DNA of 64,000 nucleotides from Streptomyces antibioticus (lineage in GTDB: Bacteria; Actinomycetota; Actinomycetes; Streptomycetales; Streptomycetaceae), in assembly GCF_002019855.1 (NCBI RefSeq), contig NZ_CM007717.1, positions 7,635,750 through 7,699,749 of the forward strand, read 5' to 3'. The translations under genes and the position numbers were made by a program. The notes under the pieces are model-generated. The model saw only the letters and a list, made by a program, of their open reading frames with translations. It did not search any database and had not been told where the DNA came from. Shown one piece after another: positions 44,904-53,658 of the stretch (position 1 is the stretch's first letter; every line of letters begins with the position of its first letter).

Positions 44904-45908
44904 ATGGCTGCTGTGGTGGGTACCCCGGAATCGGAGCTGCGGCGGACGGCGCTCTACGCCGTCCAGGTGCTCGCGGTCGCCGTCTGCTACTACGGGGCCG
45001 GGCGCCTGGGACTGATGCGTCAGCTCACGGTCGAGGGCGCGGTGTTCACCCCCATCTGGCCGCCCACCGGAGTGGCGGTCGCCTGTCTGCTGATCTTCGG
45101 ACTCCGGGTCTGGCCCGGCATCTCCCTCGGCGTCCTCCTCGTCCTTCTGACGATCACCACACTGCGGCCCCTGGGGCTGGTGACCGTGGTCGGCAACACG
45201 CTCGCCCCCGTCTGCGCCTGCCTCATGCTGCGCAAGGTGGGCTTCCGCACCGACCTCGCCCGGTTACGCGACGGCCTCGCCCTGGTCTTCCTGGGCGCCC
45301 TCACCGCCATGCTGATCAGCTCCGGCATCGGCGTGGGCCTCCTGGTGTACGGCGACCGGCTGGACGCGGACAGCTTCTGGCCGGTGTTCCTGGCCTGGTG
45401 GGTCGGGGACGCGATGGGCGTCCTGATCGTCACCCCGGTGCTGCTCCTGCTCCACCGGGCGCAGCGGGCGCTGCATCTGGCCCGCTGGAAGGAGGCCGTC
45501 GGGCTCGCGCTCATCTGCCTGGCCGTCGTCCCGCTCGCCACCCGCAGCCCCGTCAGCGTGCTCTTCCTCGTCTACCCGCTGCTGATCTGGGCGGCGCTCC
45601 GCTTCGAGCTGGCCGGCAGCATGCTGTGCGCGCTCTTCACCTCGGTCATGGCCACGCTCGCCGCCACGGACCACGTGGGGCCGTTCGCCCGGCTGACGCG
45701 GGTCGAGGTGATGGTCAAGCTCCAGGCGTTCAACGGCACCATGGCGCTGACCGCGCTGCTGCTGTCCGCCGTGATCATGGAACAGCGCAACACCCGCCGC
45801 TCCGTGGAGAGCGCCTGCCAGGAACTGGTCGAGGTCCTCGAACACCTCACCGCCGGCGACAACCGCCCCGCCCCCTACGACCCCCTCTCCCACGGCCGCG
45901 ACGACTGA
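44904..45908 (+). CDS. Stand-alone MASE1 membrane sensor protein with a TTA codon
   Basis: 334 residues with eight or more transmembrane helices, matching the MASE1 integral sensory domain: GRLGLMRQLTVEGAVFTPIWPPTGVAVA and FLAWWVGDAMGVLIVTP. In most proteins MASE1 is fused to a GGDEF, EAL or histidine-kinase output; here only a short soluble tail follows (ESACQELVEVLEHLTAG). Leucine codon 121 (45264-45266) is TTA, predicting bldA-dependent translation. It follows the PP2C phosphatase gene by 50 bases, suggesting that sensor and output are split between two proteins. Confidence 0.85.
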   Translation: MAAVVGTPESELRRTALYAVQVLAVAVCYYGAGRLGLMRQLTVEGAVFTPIWPPTGVAVACLLIFGLRVWPGISLGVLLVLLTITTLRPLGLVTVVGNTLAPVCACLMLRKVGFRTDLARLRDGLALVFLGALTAMLISSGIGVGLLVYGDRLDADSFWPVFLAWWVGDAMGVLIVTPVLLLLHRAQRALHLARWKEAVGLALICLAVVPLATRSPVSVLFLVYPLLIWAALRFELAGSMLCALFTSVMATLAATDHVGPFARLTRVEVMVKLQAFNGTMALTALLLSAVIMEQRNTRRSVESACQELVEVLEHLTAGDNRPAPYDPLSHGRDD

Positions 45909-46192
45909 CCGTCCGGCGGTTCACCCGTGCCCGTGAGCCTTCGGCTGAACGTTCACATCACCGGGTTTCCCGGTTCCGGAGCGCACCCCACGCTTCTCCC
46001 GGACCATGGAAAAACCATGATCACGCCGCTCTCACCACCGACACCGGCCCGACCCACCCAGGGGCACGGGGAACCGCGCGAGCAACCCCCACGCACCCGC
46101 ACGCAGACAACCACCCGCACCCGACACCACCCCCCAGACCCAGGCCATGTCGCCCAAACTCCGCCCCGCGCGACCCCAGGAGCCACCCCGCC

Positions 46193-47290
46193 ATGACCGC
46201 CCCCGCACCCCGAATCGACATCGTCCACCCCACCGACCTGACGGACACCGACCTCGCCCTGTGGAACGACCTCCGCACCACCGCCGCGACAGCCAGCGCG
46301 GCCAACCCTTTCATGAGCGCGGAGTTCAGCCAGGCAGTCGGCCGGGTCCGCTCGGACACCCGCGTCGCGGTCCTGCGCCGCAGAGGCAAACCCGTCGGCT
46401 ACTTCCCCTACCAGCGCGGCCGATGGGGCTGCGGCCGCGCCGTCGGCCTGGGCGTCTCCGACTGCCAGGGGGCCGTCCTCCCGCCCGGCCTGCACCTGGA
46501 CCCGCACCACCTGATGCGGGCCTGCTCCCTGAACGCCTGGGAGTTCAACCACCTGGAGAGCGGCCAGGACCTCTTCCTGCCGTACGCCACCGCCCAGTTC
46601 GCCTCCCCCGTCGTGGACCTCACCGGCGGCTTCACCGCCTACGAGGACCACCTGCGCGCCCACGCCCGCGGCTTCTGGAAGGCGGCCCGGTCCCAGGAAC
46701 GCCGGATGACCCGCAACCTCGGCCCGCTGCGCTTCGTCTTCGACGACCCGGACCCCGCCGCCCTGCGCGCCCTGATCGCCTGGAAGTCGGCCCACTACCG
46801 CCGCACCGGCCGCCGCGACCCCTTCTCCCAGCCCTGGATCGCCCGGCTGGTCGACCTGCTCTCCGCGACCGCCGCCCCGGACTGCACGGGCACCCTGTCG
46901 GTCCTCTACGCCGCGGACCGCCCCGTCGCCGCCCACTTCGGCCTGCGCTCCCGCACCGTCCTGTCCTGCTGGTTCCCCTCGTACGACCTCGCCGTGGCGA
47001 CGTACTCACCCGGCCGTGTCCTCTATCTGCGCATGATCGAGGCCGCCGCCGGGGCCGGCATCGACCTCGTGGACTTCGGCCGAGGCGAGGCGGCGTACAA
47101 GAACTCCTTCAAGACGGGCGATCTGCTCGTCCACGAGGGCGCCCTGCGCACGGCGGGCCCCGGCGCCGCCCTGCACTGGCTGCGCCGTGAGCCGATGCGG
47201 GCCGCCCACCGGCTGGTGCGGGACCATCCGGCCCTCAAGAGCGCGGCCGTACGGACCCTGAGGACCGTGGGCACGATCCGCGCCCGCTGA
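46193..47290 (+). CDS. GNAT-family acyltransferase, CelD/BcsL type
   Basis: 365 residues, with the two-lobed Acetyltransf_6 fold. Features include ANPFMSAEFSQAVGRV at the start, YFPYQRGRWG, and the C-terminal VDFGRGEAAYKNSFKTG, which is diagnostic for this family (the FGRGxxxYK motif). Relatives modify cell-surface polysaccharides. The ATG at 46193 has AGGAG upstream. No polysaccharide genes are adjacent; the phosphatase/MASE1 pair lies before it and an ABC-2-type membrane protein after it. Confidence 0.85.
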   Translation: MTAPAPRIDIVHPTDLTDTDLALWNDLRTTAATASAANPFMSAEFSQAVGRVRSDTRVAVLRRRGKPVGYFPYQRGRWGCGRAVGLGVSDCQGAVLPPGLHLDPHHLMRACSLNAWEFNHLESGQDLFLPYATAQFASPVVDLTGGFTAYEDHLRAHARGFWKAARSQERRMTRNLGPLRFVFDDPDPAALRALIAWKSAHYRRTGRRDPFSQPWIARLVDLLSATAAPDCTGTLSVLYAADRPVAAHFGLRSRTVLSCWFPSYDLAVATYSPGRVLYLRMIEAAAGAGIDLVDFGRGEAAYKNSFKTGDLLVHEGALRTAGPGAALHWLRREPMRAAHRLVRDHPALKSAAVRTLRTVGTIRAR

Positions 47291-47458
47291 CCGGACCGAC
47301 CGCCGCAGCTCCTTGTACTGCAACCGGGGGAGGCGGGGCGAGGCGGTGGCCGTCCCGCCCCGGCGCACACCGCATCCTGCAACCTGACCTCCGACGAGGC
47401 CGCACCGCCCCGCCCCTCCCAGCGCGGTCCCCGCACCGCCCGGACCCTACGGAGAACC

Positions 47459-48721
47459 ATGGCCGCCCCCGGTCCCGAGGCCCGCGCCACCGCACTGCTG
47501 CGCCGACCCCACCTGTGGCTCGTCCCCACCGTCCTGACCGGACTGCTCACCCTGCTGCTGTCCCTCCTCTACATGGGCGGCATCGTCAACCCCAACGGCG
47601 ACCTGCGCGATCTGCCCATCGCCCTGGTCAACGGCGACACCGGCGAACCGCCCGCCGGACAGCGGCAGAACGTCGGCACGCGGATCGCCGAAGCCATCGC
47701 CGCCGACACGGCCGGCGGCAAGGCCGACTGGCGCACCCTCACCCGCGCCGAGGCGCAGGAACAGCTCGACTCCGGCCGGGTCTACGGCGCCCTCGTCATC
47801 CCGCCCGGCTTCACCGACTCGGTCACGGCGCTGACCACCACCGGCGCCACCGCCCGGCCGACGATGACGGTGCTCACCAACCCCGGCAAGGGCAGCCTCG
47901 GCTCCTCCCTGGCGAGCCAGATCTCCACCGCGGCGGCCCGGCAGGCGTCCGCCGGCCTCGGCGAACAGCTCACCGCGGCCGCCGGCTCGGCCGACTCCAC
48001 CATCAAGGTGCTGCTCGCCGACCCGGTGGAGATCGTCACCGAGGTCGGGCACCCCATCGGCAGCCACAGCGGCCTGGGCCTGTCCGCCTTCTACTACACG
48101 CTGCTGCTCGTCCTGGCCGGCTTCATGGGCGGCAACGTCATCAGCAACGGCGTCGACACCGCCCTCGGCTACGCCGACAACGAGATCGGCCCCTGGCACA
48201 CCCGCCGCCCGACCGTGCCCATCAACCGCACCCAGACCCTGCTGCTGAAGATGGCGATGACGGCGGGCATCACCCTCGTCAGCGTCTCCCTCGTCATGCT
48301 GGCCTGCGTCACGATCCTCGGCATGGACGCCACCCATCTGCCCCTGCTGTGGGTGTACTCGTACTGCGCGGCGCTCGCCGTCGGCCTCGGCGTGCAGGCC
48401 ATCAACGCCGCGTTCGGCGGGATCGGCCAACTGGTCTCCATGTTCGTCTTCATCGTCCTGGGCCTGCCCTCCTCCGGGGCCACCGTCCCGCTCCAGGCGG
48501 TGCCCGCGTTCTACCGCTTCCTGTCCTACTTCGAGCCGATGCGCCAGCTCAGCGACGGCGTCCGGGCCATCCTCTTCTTCGACGCCCGCGGCGACGCCGG
48601 CCTCACCCGCTCCTGGATCATGATCGCCATCGGCACGGTCCTCGCGTTCGCCTTCGGTTTCGCGATGACCGGCTACTACGACAGGAAGGGCCACAAGCGC
48701 CTCACCCCCCAGCCCGCGTGA
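47459..48721 (+). CDS. ABC-2-type membrane protein (YhgE/Pip or DUF3533-like)
   Basis: 420 residues. One N-terminal transmembrane helix (LVPTVLTGLLTLLLSLLYMGG) leads to a ~170-residue extracytoplasmic domain beginning LPIALVNGDTGEP. Five or six C-terminal helices with an ABC-2 permease pattern follow. YhgE/Pip-type proteins include ESX-like secretion components and phage-infection receptors, but this one is short and has no ATPase beside it. The start at 47459 is preceded by CGGAGAACC. Its stop lies only 3 bases from that of the convergent GNAT gene. Confidence 0.8.
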   Translation: MAAPGPEARATALLRRPHLWLVPTVLTGLLTLLLSLLYMGGIVNPNGDLRDLPIALVNGDTGEPPAGQRQNVGTRIAEAIAADTAGGKADWRTLTRAEAQEQLDSGRVYGALVIPPGFTDSVTALTTTGATARPTMTVLTNPGKGSLGSSLASQISTAAARQASAGLGEQLTAAAGSADSTIKVLLADPVEIVTEVGHPIGSHSGLGLSAFYYTLLLVLAGFMGGNVISNGVDTALGYADNEIGPWHTRRPTVPINRTQTLLLKMAMTAGITLVSVSLVMLACVTILGMDATHLPLLWVYSYCAALAVGLGVQAINAAFGGIGQLVSMFVFIVLGLPSSGATVPLQAVPAFYRFLSYFEPMRQLSDGVRAILFFDARGDAGLTRSWIMIAIGTVLAFAFGFAMTGYYDRKGHKRLTPQPA

Positions 48722-48724
48722 CGG

Positions 48725-49558
48725 TCAGGAGCGGGCGGGCTGATCGGCTATCAGGAGCGTGACCCCGGCGGGGCGGAAACCCAGTCGGGCGTAGAGACGG
48801 GCGACGGATTCCGCGGCGTAGGCCAGGAACACGGTGGTCACACCGTGCTCCCGGGCGTCGACGGCCAGGGCTGTCGTGACCGCGGCGGCCAGCCCCTGCC
48901 GACGGGCCGTGGGCAGGGTGCCCACGCCGCCGATCTCGGTAGCGCCGCCCGCCGGATGGAAGTGGCCGGCGGCCAGCGGGACGCCGTCCGGCCCGAAGGC
49001 GGCGAGCAGCCGCTTGTGCCCGGCGCGCAGGGTCGGCCGTACCGCCTCGACGGTGCCGTCCGCGACCACGCCCTCGGCGGCCGCCGCCAACTCCCGCGCA
49101 CCGGCCGTGCCGTCCGGGCCGAAGGCCAGCCGGGGCAGCGCGAGGACGGCGGGCAGGGCCGGATCGTCGGCCTCCACCGCACGGACGGACACCCCGGCCG
49201 GCAGCGCCCGCGGCGCCAGGGGCAGCCCCGGGTCCAGCACCATCAACGGCCGCTCCGCCACGGTCAGTCCGGCGGCCCCGACCCGTTCCCGCAGATCCGG
49301 CGCGGCCTCGGCCAGCCACTCGAACGCCTCCGGTACCCCCAGCTCCCGCTGCCGGGCCCGCACCCGCGCGATGTCACCGTCGGCCACACCGCCCGCCCCG
49401 CCGGGCTGGGCGTGCCCCGGCCCGCCGTAGTACGGCGCACCCGGCTCCTTCCGCACGAACAGCCGCAGCGTGCCGTACTCCTCGGCATCGGCGAACAGCA
49501 GCGGAACGGTGGCGTAGTACCGCTCGATCCGGGCGAGCAGGGAGCCGTCGCCGCTCAT
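48725..49558 (-). CDS. GNAT acetyltransferase coupled to an SMI1/KNR4 protein
   Basis: 277 residues. The C-terminal GNAT domain carries GGVGTLPTARRQGLAAAVTTALA (acetyl-CoA pyrophosphate loop) and ESVARLYARLGFRPAG. The N-terminal half is an unassigned alpha/beta region. Its ATG overlaps the TGA of the SMI1/KNR4 gene (ATGA), a strong sign of translational coupling, so both are made from the damage-type promoter at 50729-50751. An acetyltransferase with an SMI1-type partner resembles toxin/immunity or substrate/modifier pairs, but no target is evident. Confidence 0.85.
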   Translation of the reverse strand: MSGDGSLLARIERYYATVPLLFADAEEYGTLRLFVRKEPGAPYYGGPGHAQPGGAGGVADGDIARVRARQRELGVPEAFEWLAEAAPDLRERVGAAGLTVAERPLMVLDPGLPLAPRALPAGVSVRAVEADDPALPAVLALPRLAFGPDGTAGARELAAAAEGVVADGTVEAVRPTLRAGHKRLLAAFGPDGVPLAAGHFHPAGGATEIGGVGTLPTARRQGLAAAVTTALAVDAREHGVTTVFLAYAAESVARLYARLGFRPAGVTLLIADQPARS

Positions 49559-50721
49559 CCGGCCCCACCCTCCACGCCGTCGCCGCTCGCGGCGAACAGC
49601 CCCTCGTAGTAGCCGGTGTCGATGGCCGGGTTGCCCAGCGTCGCCCAGAACCGGTCGTCCGGGACGGGCGGCAGGGGCGGGCCGCCGAGGTCGGAGTGCA
49701 GCTCCTCCCGCCAGTCCGGGTTCAGCCGGCCCCGGATCGTCGCGCTCTTCGCCAGCGCGGCGTACGGCGATCCGCACACGGTGACCACCAGGGCCTGCGC
49801 GGCCCACTCCCGGTAGCTGTCCCGCTGTGCCCCCGCCGCGGCGATCACGCCGCGCAGCCTGAGGCCGAGCGGCTCGTCCTGAGCGAGAGCCACGGACTCG
49901 CCCCGCCCGCCCGCGTCCAGGGCAGCCGCGACCTCCGGATACTTGGCGAGGCCGGTCTCCACGGCCAGTCTGCGCATCTGCCGCCACGCCGCGACCGTGA
50001 CCTGCTCCCGGGACGTCGAGGCGATCAGCGCGCCGAGTTCCTCGAGCCCGAACAGCGGTCCGGGCCGCAGCGCCTCCGTCGGCCCGGCCGGCCACTCCAG
50101 CGGCGCGAGGTCCGCGGCCGCCGTCGGCAGCGGATCCCCGGCGTCGCCCCAGTCCGGGCGGCCGGTCGCCGCCCACTCCCAGATCAGACGGCCGTTGAAC
50201 GTCACCGCACCCGCGACCGGCCCGCGCTCCAACTGGTCGGCCACCCCCTCCAGATACCCGCCCAGCGAATCGGCCCGGCCGAAGTCGGTGCCGGTCTCGT
50301 CGAAGAACCGCCCGATCGCGCCGAGGGAGTCACCGGGACGGCAGTCGACGGTGAGACCGTCGGCGGTGACCCCGTACGACCCGAACTGCACATAGCCGGG
50401 AAGCCAGTAGAACTCGGCGCTCTCCTCGTCCAGATCGGCGGCGGCCGTCCGCAGGAACTCGGTCGCCGCCACGATCTCCCGCACCCCGAGCAGCCGGTCA
50501 CCCGTCGGCAGCCGGAACGCCTCCGTCCCCTCCGCCGCCCCGTCGTGCCGCCGCAACGACGCGACCAGGTCGGCCGGGAACACCAGCCCGAGGTCCGCCT
50601 CCGCCGCCCGTATCTCCGCCTCCGCCGCAGGCGCGCCGAGGGAAGCGAACGTGCGCGGCGCATGCACCCGCAGCCAGGCGTCGATACGGTCCCACGAGGC
50701 CGCGACCAGGTCTGTCGTCAT
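49555..50721 (-). CDS. SMI1/KNR4 family protein, probably from a leaderless transcript
   Basis: 388 residues, soluble. The SMI1/KNR4 (SUKH-like) domain occupies the first ~190 residues: IRAAEADLGLVFPADLVASLRRHDG, WLPGYVQFGSYG and GAIGRFFDETG. The C-terminal half is helical and ends in an FWATLGNPAIDTGYYEGLF strand. SUKH proteins are commonly immunity proteins against nuclease toxins, though many have other roles. The ATG at 50721 has no ribosome site; the -10 TATGTT lies just seven bases upstream, so the mRNA should begin at or next to the start codon. It diverges from tap. Confidence 0.85.
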   Translation of the reverse strand: MTTDLVAASWDRIDAWLRVHAPRTFASLGAPAAEAEIRAAEADLGLVFPADLVASLRRHDGAAEGTEAFRLPTGDRLLGVREIVAATEFLRTAAADLDEESAEFYWLPGYVQFGSYGVTADGLTVDCRPGDSLGAIGRFFDETGTDFGRADSLGGYLEGVADQLERGPVAGAVTFNGRLIWEWAATGRPDWGDAGDPLPTAAADLAPLEWPAGPTEALRPGPLFGLEELGALIASTSREQVTVAAWRQMRRLAVETGLAKYPEVAAALDAGGRGESVALAQDEPLGLRLRGVIAAAGAQRDSYREWAAQALVVTVCGSPYAALAKSATIRGRLNPDWREELHSDLGGPPLPPVPDDRFWATLGNPAIDTGYYEGLFAASGDGVEGGAG

Positions 50722-50728
50722 GCACCCG

Positions 50729-50751
50729 AACATACGGGCAGCCACTGACAA
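50729..50751 (-). promoter_or_regulatory. PafBC/RecA-NDp-type promoter of the SMI1-GNAT operon
   Basis: On the minus strand: TTGTCAGTG (50751-50743), 8 nt, TATGTT (50734-50729), a complete match to the consensus. The ATG begins seven bases after the -10, implying leaderless translation. Confidence 0.82.
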
Positions 50752-50785
50752 CGGACCTGACGGGGCCCGGACCGCGCGCACGGCA

Positions 50786-50830
50786 GGCTAATTCCGCGGC
50801 GATTCCGAGGCGATTTCGAGGCTAAATCCG
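50786..50830. repeat. Four 11-bp iterons upstream of tap
   Basis: GGCTAATTCCG (50786), GGCGATTCCGA (50798), GGCGATTTCGA (50809) and GGCTAAATCCG (50820) repeat once per helical turn. They end 15 bases before the likely tap -10 (TAGTCT, 50845-50850). They may bind Tap itself or a replication or partition factor. Confidence 0.7.
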
Positions 50831-50868
50831 GGGTGGAACATTGCTAGTCTCCGGGGAGGAGGTGGCCT

Positions 50869-53055
50869 GTGGCGACGGAGGAAGAGCTGTTCGCGGCCGT
50901 GGACGAACTGCTCGCGGGCGAACCCGATCTGCCGGACCCCGAGGAGCGGGGTCGGCTGCGGGAGGCGGCCGGGGTGACCCAGGCCCGGCTCGCCGCGGCA
51001 CTGCGGACCACCCCGCAGACGGTGAAGAACTGGGAGAACGGCCGCTCCGAACCACGCCCGCCGCGCCGCCAGGCGTATCTGCGCCTGCTGGAGGGCTGGG
51101 CGGCCAAGTACCCGGATCCGGCGGCGCCGGCGACGGAGGAGCCCGAACCGCCGGACGCTGTGACGGAACCGGAAGCGGAAGCGGCAGTGAGTCCCGAGCC
51201 GCCGGAACCCGTCCGCGGCTCACCCCGCCCCGCCACCCGCCGCCCCCCGGCCCCGCGTCGCGCCGCCGCGCCCGCCCTCGCCTCCGATCCCCATTTCACC
51301 AACGGCCCCCTGGCCGTCGTCGACGGGGACGGTACGGCGTACTGCCTGGGCGGTGTGCTGCTGGAGTGCCCCGCGACGACCCTGCCGCAGCTCGTGGAGT
51401 GGACCCTGGCCGAGGCCGGGATCGGGGCGCCGCGGCTGCACCGGCACGGCAAGGACTCCGACCCGCTCGTCGTGCTGACGGCGTCCGCCGCCGCCCGGTT
51501 CGGGCTGCCGGAACGGCTGGAGGACCGCCGGGGTCTGCGGCTCGCCCCGGACCATCCCGTCGTCAAGCAGTTGACGCGCGCCAAGTGGCAGCTCACGCAG
51601 CGAGGGTTCGGACCGTGGGCGCGGATCTACCGGCCCGCGCAGAACGGCCGGCGGCAGTGCGTGCAGCTCGCGGTCCTGCCCTGGGAGGCCCTGGACCCCC
51701 GGGCCTGGGGGGACGCGGACCGGCTGCACCCGGCCGATCTGGCCCGCGTCCTCGGCGTGTTCGCGTCCCGGGTGCTGACCCCGCGCGGTTCGTCGGCCGT
51801 GACCGGCCTGGAGCTGATGACCGCGCTGCGGCCGCCGACCCGCCCGGTCCGGGACGAGGCGACCGGCGCGTGGGTGTCGGGGCCGAACCCGGGTGCGCTC
51901 ACCCGGCCGGTGGACCCGGCGCCGCCGGAGGCGCCCGTCGAGCATCCCGTCGCACAGGGCTGGCAGGGCGGCTTCCTCGACGAGGAGGCGTGGCAGTGGA
52001 CGCGGACGGCGGATCTGCTGTCGGACGAGGAGTGCCTGCTGCCGTGGGCGGTGGGCATCGACATCAACACGGCCTTCCTCGCCGCCGCGTCCCGGCTTCC
52101 GGTCGGTCTGTCGGAGCCGGTGCACGTCACCGCGCCCGTCTTCGACAAGAAGGTTCCCGGTTCGTGGCTGGTGGACCTCTCCGGCGTCGAACTCGACCCG
52201 CGGCTGCCCAACCCCTTCACCCCGACCGGCCTGCGCCCCGAGGGTCCGGCCTGGTACAGCACGCCGACGCTGGCCTACGCCGAGGAACTCGGCTGCGCCG
52301 TCCGCCCGTCGGAGGCGTACGTACGGCAGGAGAGCGGCGCCTATCTGGACCCCTGGCACGACCGGCTCAAGGACGCGTATCTCACCACCAGCGCGGACAT
52401 GGGCGTCCCCGTCGCCAAGGACGCCGATCCGGCCGCGTACCTCGACGCGATGGCGGTGCACCGGACGTACGCGGCCGCCGACGAGGACGACCTCGACGCG
52501 CTGCGGGACGCCCTGCGCCGGCTGCCCCTGCACCACGCCCGTCCCGTCGAGGCGGACGACGCGCGGCTCGTCGCCGCCGTACGAAGGCACCGGCAGGGCG
52601 CGATGGTGCTGTCGGCGATCAAGGCGACCGTCAAGGGCGGCATCGGCAAGCTCAGGGAACGGCCGCAGGGCCACACCTACCGGGACGGCGCGCGCTGGCC
52701 CGCCCTCGAACGTCCCACCTGGAGCCCGCACATCCGCGCGGCCGTCATCGCCAAGGCGCGCGTGAACATGCACCGCAAGATGGCCCGGCTCGCCGCCCTG
52801 ACCGGCCGCCACCCGCTGGCGGTACTCTCCGACTGCGTCGTCTACGCCGCCCCCGGCGCCTCCCCGCTGGACCTTCTGCCGGTGAACGCCGACGGCAGCC
52901 CGGTGCACGGCACGTTCCGGGTCGGCGTGGGCCCCGGGCAGTGCAAACTCGAGGGCGTCCAGGAGACGGCCTGGGCCGTGGACCTCCTCGAACAGGGACA
53001 CAACCCGGCCCGCCACATCAAGGGCGGCGACGCCGTCGTCGACGAAGGGGAGTGA
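50869..53055 (+). CDS. tap: Telomere-associated protein Tap
   Basis: 728 residues, the usual size. The N-terminus holds an XRE-type HTH (residues 31-62, GVTQARLAAALRTTPQTVKNW) followed by a Pro/Ala-rich linker. The large conserved body includes LTRAKWQLTQRGFGPWARIY, PWAVGIDINTAFLAAASRLP and the late AIKATVKGGIGKL and NPARHIKGGD. In Streptomyces, Tap binds single-stranded 3' telomere overhangs and recruits the terminal protein Tpg to finish replication of linear ends. The GTG at 50869 has GGAGGAGG upstream. It is followed 3 bases later by tpg. Confidence 0.93.
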   Translation: MATEEELFAAVDELLAGEPDLPDPEERGRLREAAGVTQARLAAALRTTPQTVKNWENGRSEPRPPRRQAYLRLLEGWAAKYPDPAAPATEEPEPPDAVTEPEAEAAVSPEPPEPVRGSPRPATRRPPAPRRAAAPALASDPHFTNGPLAVVDGDGTAYCLGGVLLECPATTLPQLVEWTLAEAGIGAPRLHRHGKDSDPLVVLTASAAARFGLPERLEDRRGLRLAPDHPVVKQLTRAKWQLTQRGFGPWARIYRPAQNGRRQCVQLAVLPWEALDPRAWGDADRLHPADLARVLGVFASRVLTPRGSSAVTGLELMTALRPPTRPVRDEATGAWVSGPNPGALTRPVDPAPPEAPVEHPVAQGWQGGFLDEEAWQWTRTADLLSDEECLLPWAVGIDINTAFLAAASRLPVGLSEPVHVTAPVFDKKVPGSWLVDLSGVELDPRLPNPFTPTGLRPEGPAWYSTPTLAYAEELGCAVRPSEAYVRQESGAYLDPWHDRLKDAYLTTSADMGVPVAKDADPAAYLDAMAVHRTYAAADEDDLDALRDALRRLPLHHARPVEADDARLVAAVRRHRQGAMVLSAIKATVKGGIGKLRERPQGHTYRDGARWPALERPTWSPHIRAAVIAKARVNMHRKMARLAALTGRHPLAVLSDCVVYAAPGASPLDLLPVNADGSPVHGTFRVGVGPGQCKLEGVQETAWAVDLLEQGHNPARHIKGGDAVVDEGE

Positions 53056-53058
53056 CCG

Positions 53059-53619
53059 GTGGCGGGAGAGATCGACGACGCCCTCGAGCGCGGCGGCCGG
53101 GCCCATGTCACCAAGCCGCCGCCCAAGACCGCGCCCGCGCAGATCCGGCTGCTGCTGCGGGCGGAGAAGGGCTCCACGAAGGCGGTGGCGCGCCGCCTCG
53201 GCATCTCCCAGCGGCAGGTGGAACGCTATCTGGCCGGCACGGCCAAGCACCCGCGTCCGGCCCTGCGCCGGGCCCTGGAACGCGAGGTCGCCAAAGCCTG
53301 GCAGCCACGGGTCCGGCAGCGCGCCCGCAAGAACGCCGCCGCCCGCACCGGCATCACGATCGAGACCCGCGCCCGCTTCGGCTACAGCGCCCCCGTCGGC
53401 ACCACCGACGACCCCCGCATGCGCCGCCTCACCGTCCACCTGCCCCCGGAGTACGCCCGCCGTCTCTTCGACGCCGCCCGAGCCGGCGCGGAGGACGCCC
53501 AGTTGCGGGGCATCGTCGCCGAGGGCCTGCGCGACATCTACTTCCGGGACGGCGGCCACCGCGCCGCCGCCCTGGACGTGTCCCTCACCGACATCGACTA
53601 CTTCGACGTCTCCTTCTGA
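53059..53619 (+). CDS. tpg: Telomere terminal protein Tpg
   Basis: 186 residues, the usual size. An N-terminal HTH is present (AVARRLGISQRQVERYLAG), followed by the signature block TRARFGYSAPVGTTDDPRMR and an amphipathic C-terminus ending DYFDVSF. Tpg is covalently joined to the 5' ends of linear Streptomyces replicons and primes end patching. The GTG at 53059 lies 3 bases after the tap stop, with GGGGAG as ribosome site. The pair is complete and apparently functional. Confidence 0.94.
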   Translation: MAGEIDDALERGGRAHVTKPPPKTAPAQIRLLLRAEKGSTKAVARRLGISQRQVERYLAGTAKHPRPALRRALEREVAKAWQPRVRQRARKNAAARTGITIETRARFGYSAPVGTTDDPRMRRLTVHLPPEYARRLFDAARAGAEDAQLRGIVAEGLRDIYFRDGGHRAAALDVSLTDIDYFDVSF

Positions 53620-53658
53620 TCCGCGTCCGCTCCGGGGCGGGGTGGGATGATCGGCCGC

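Noticed and set aside
45909..46192. Possible gene between MASE1 and the BcsL-type GNAT
   Set aside because: The frames are His/Pro/Thr-rich from CACCC-type simple sequence and lack a start with a ribosome site; treated as non-coding.
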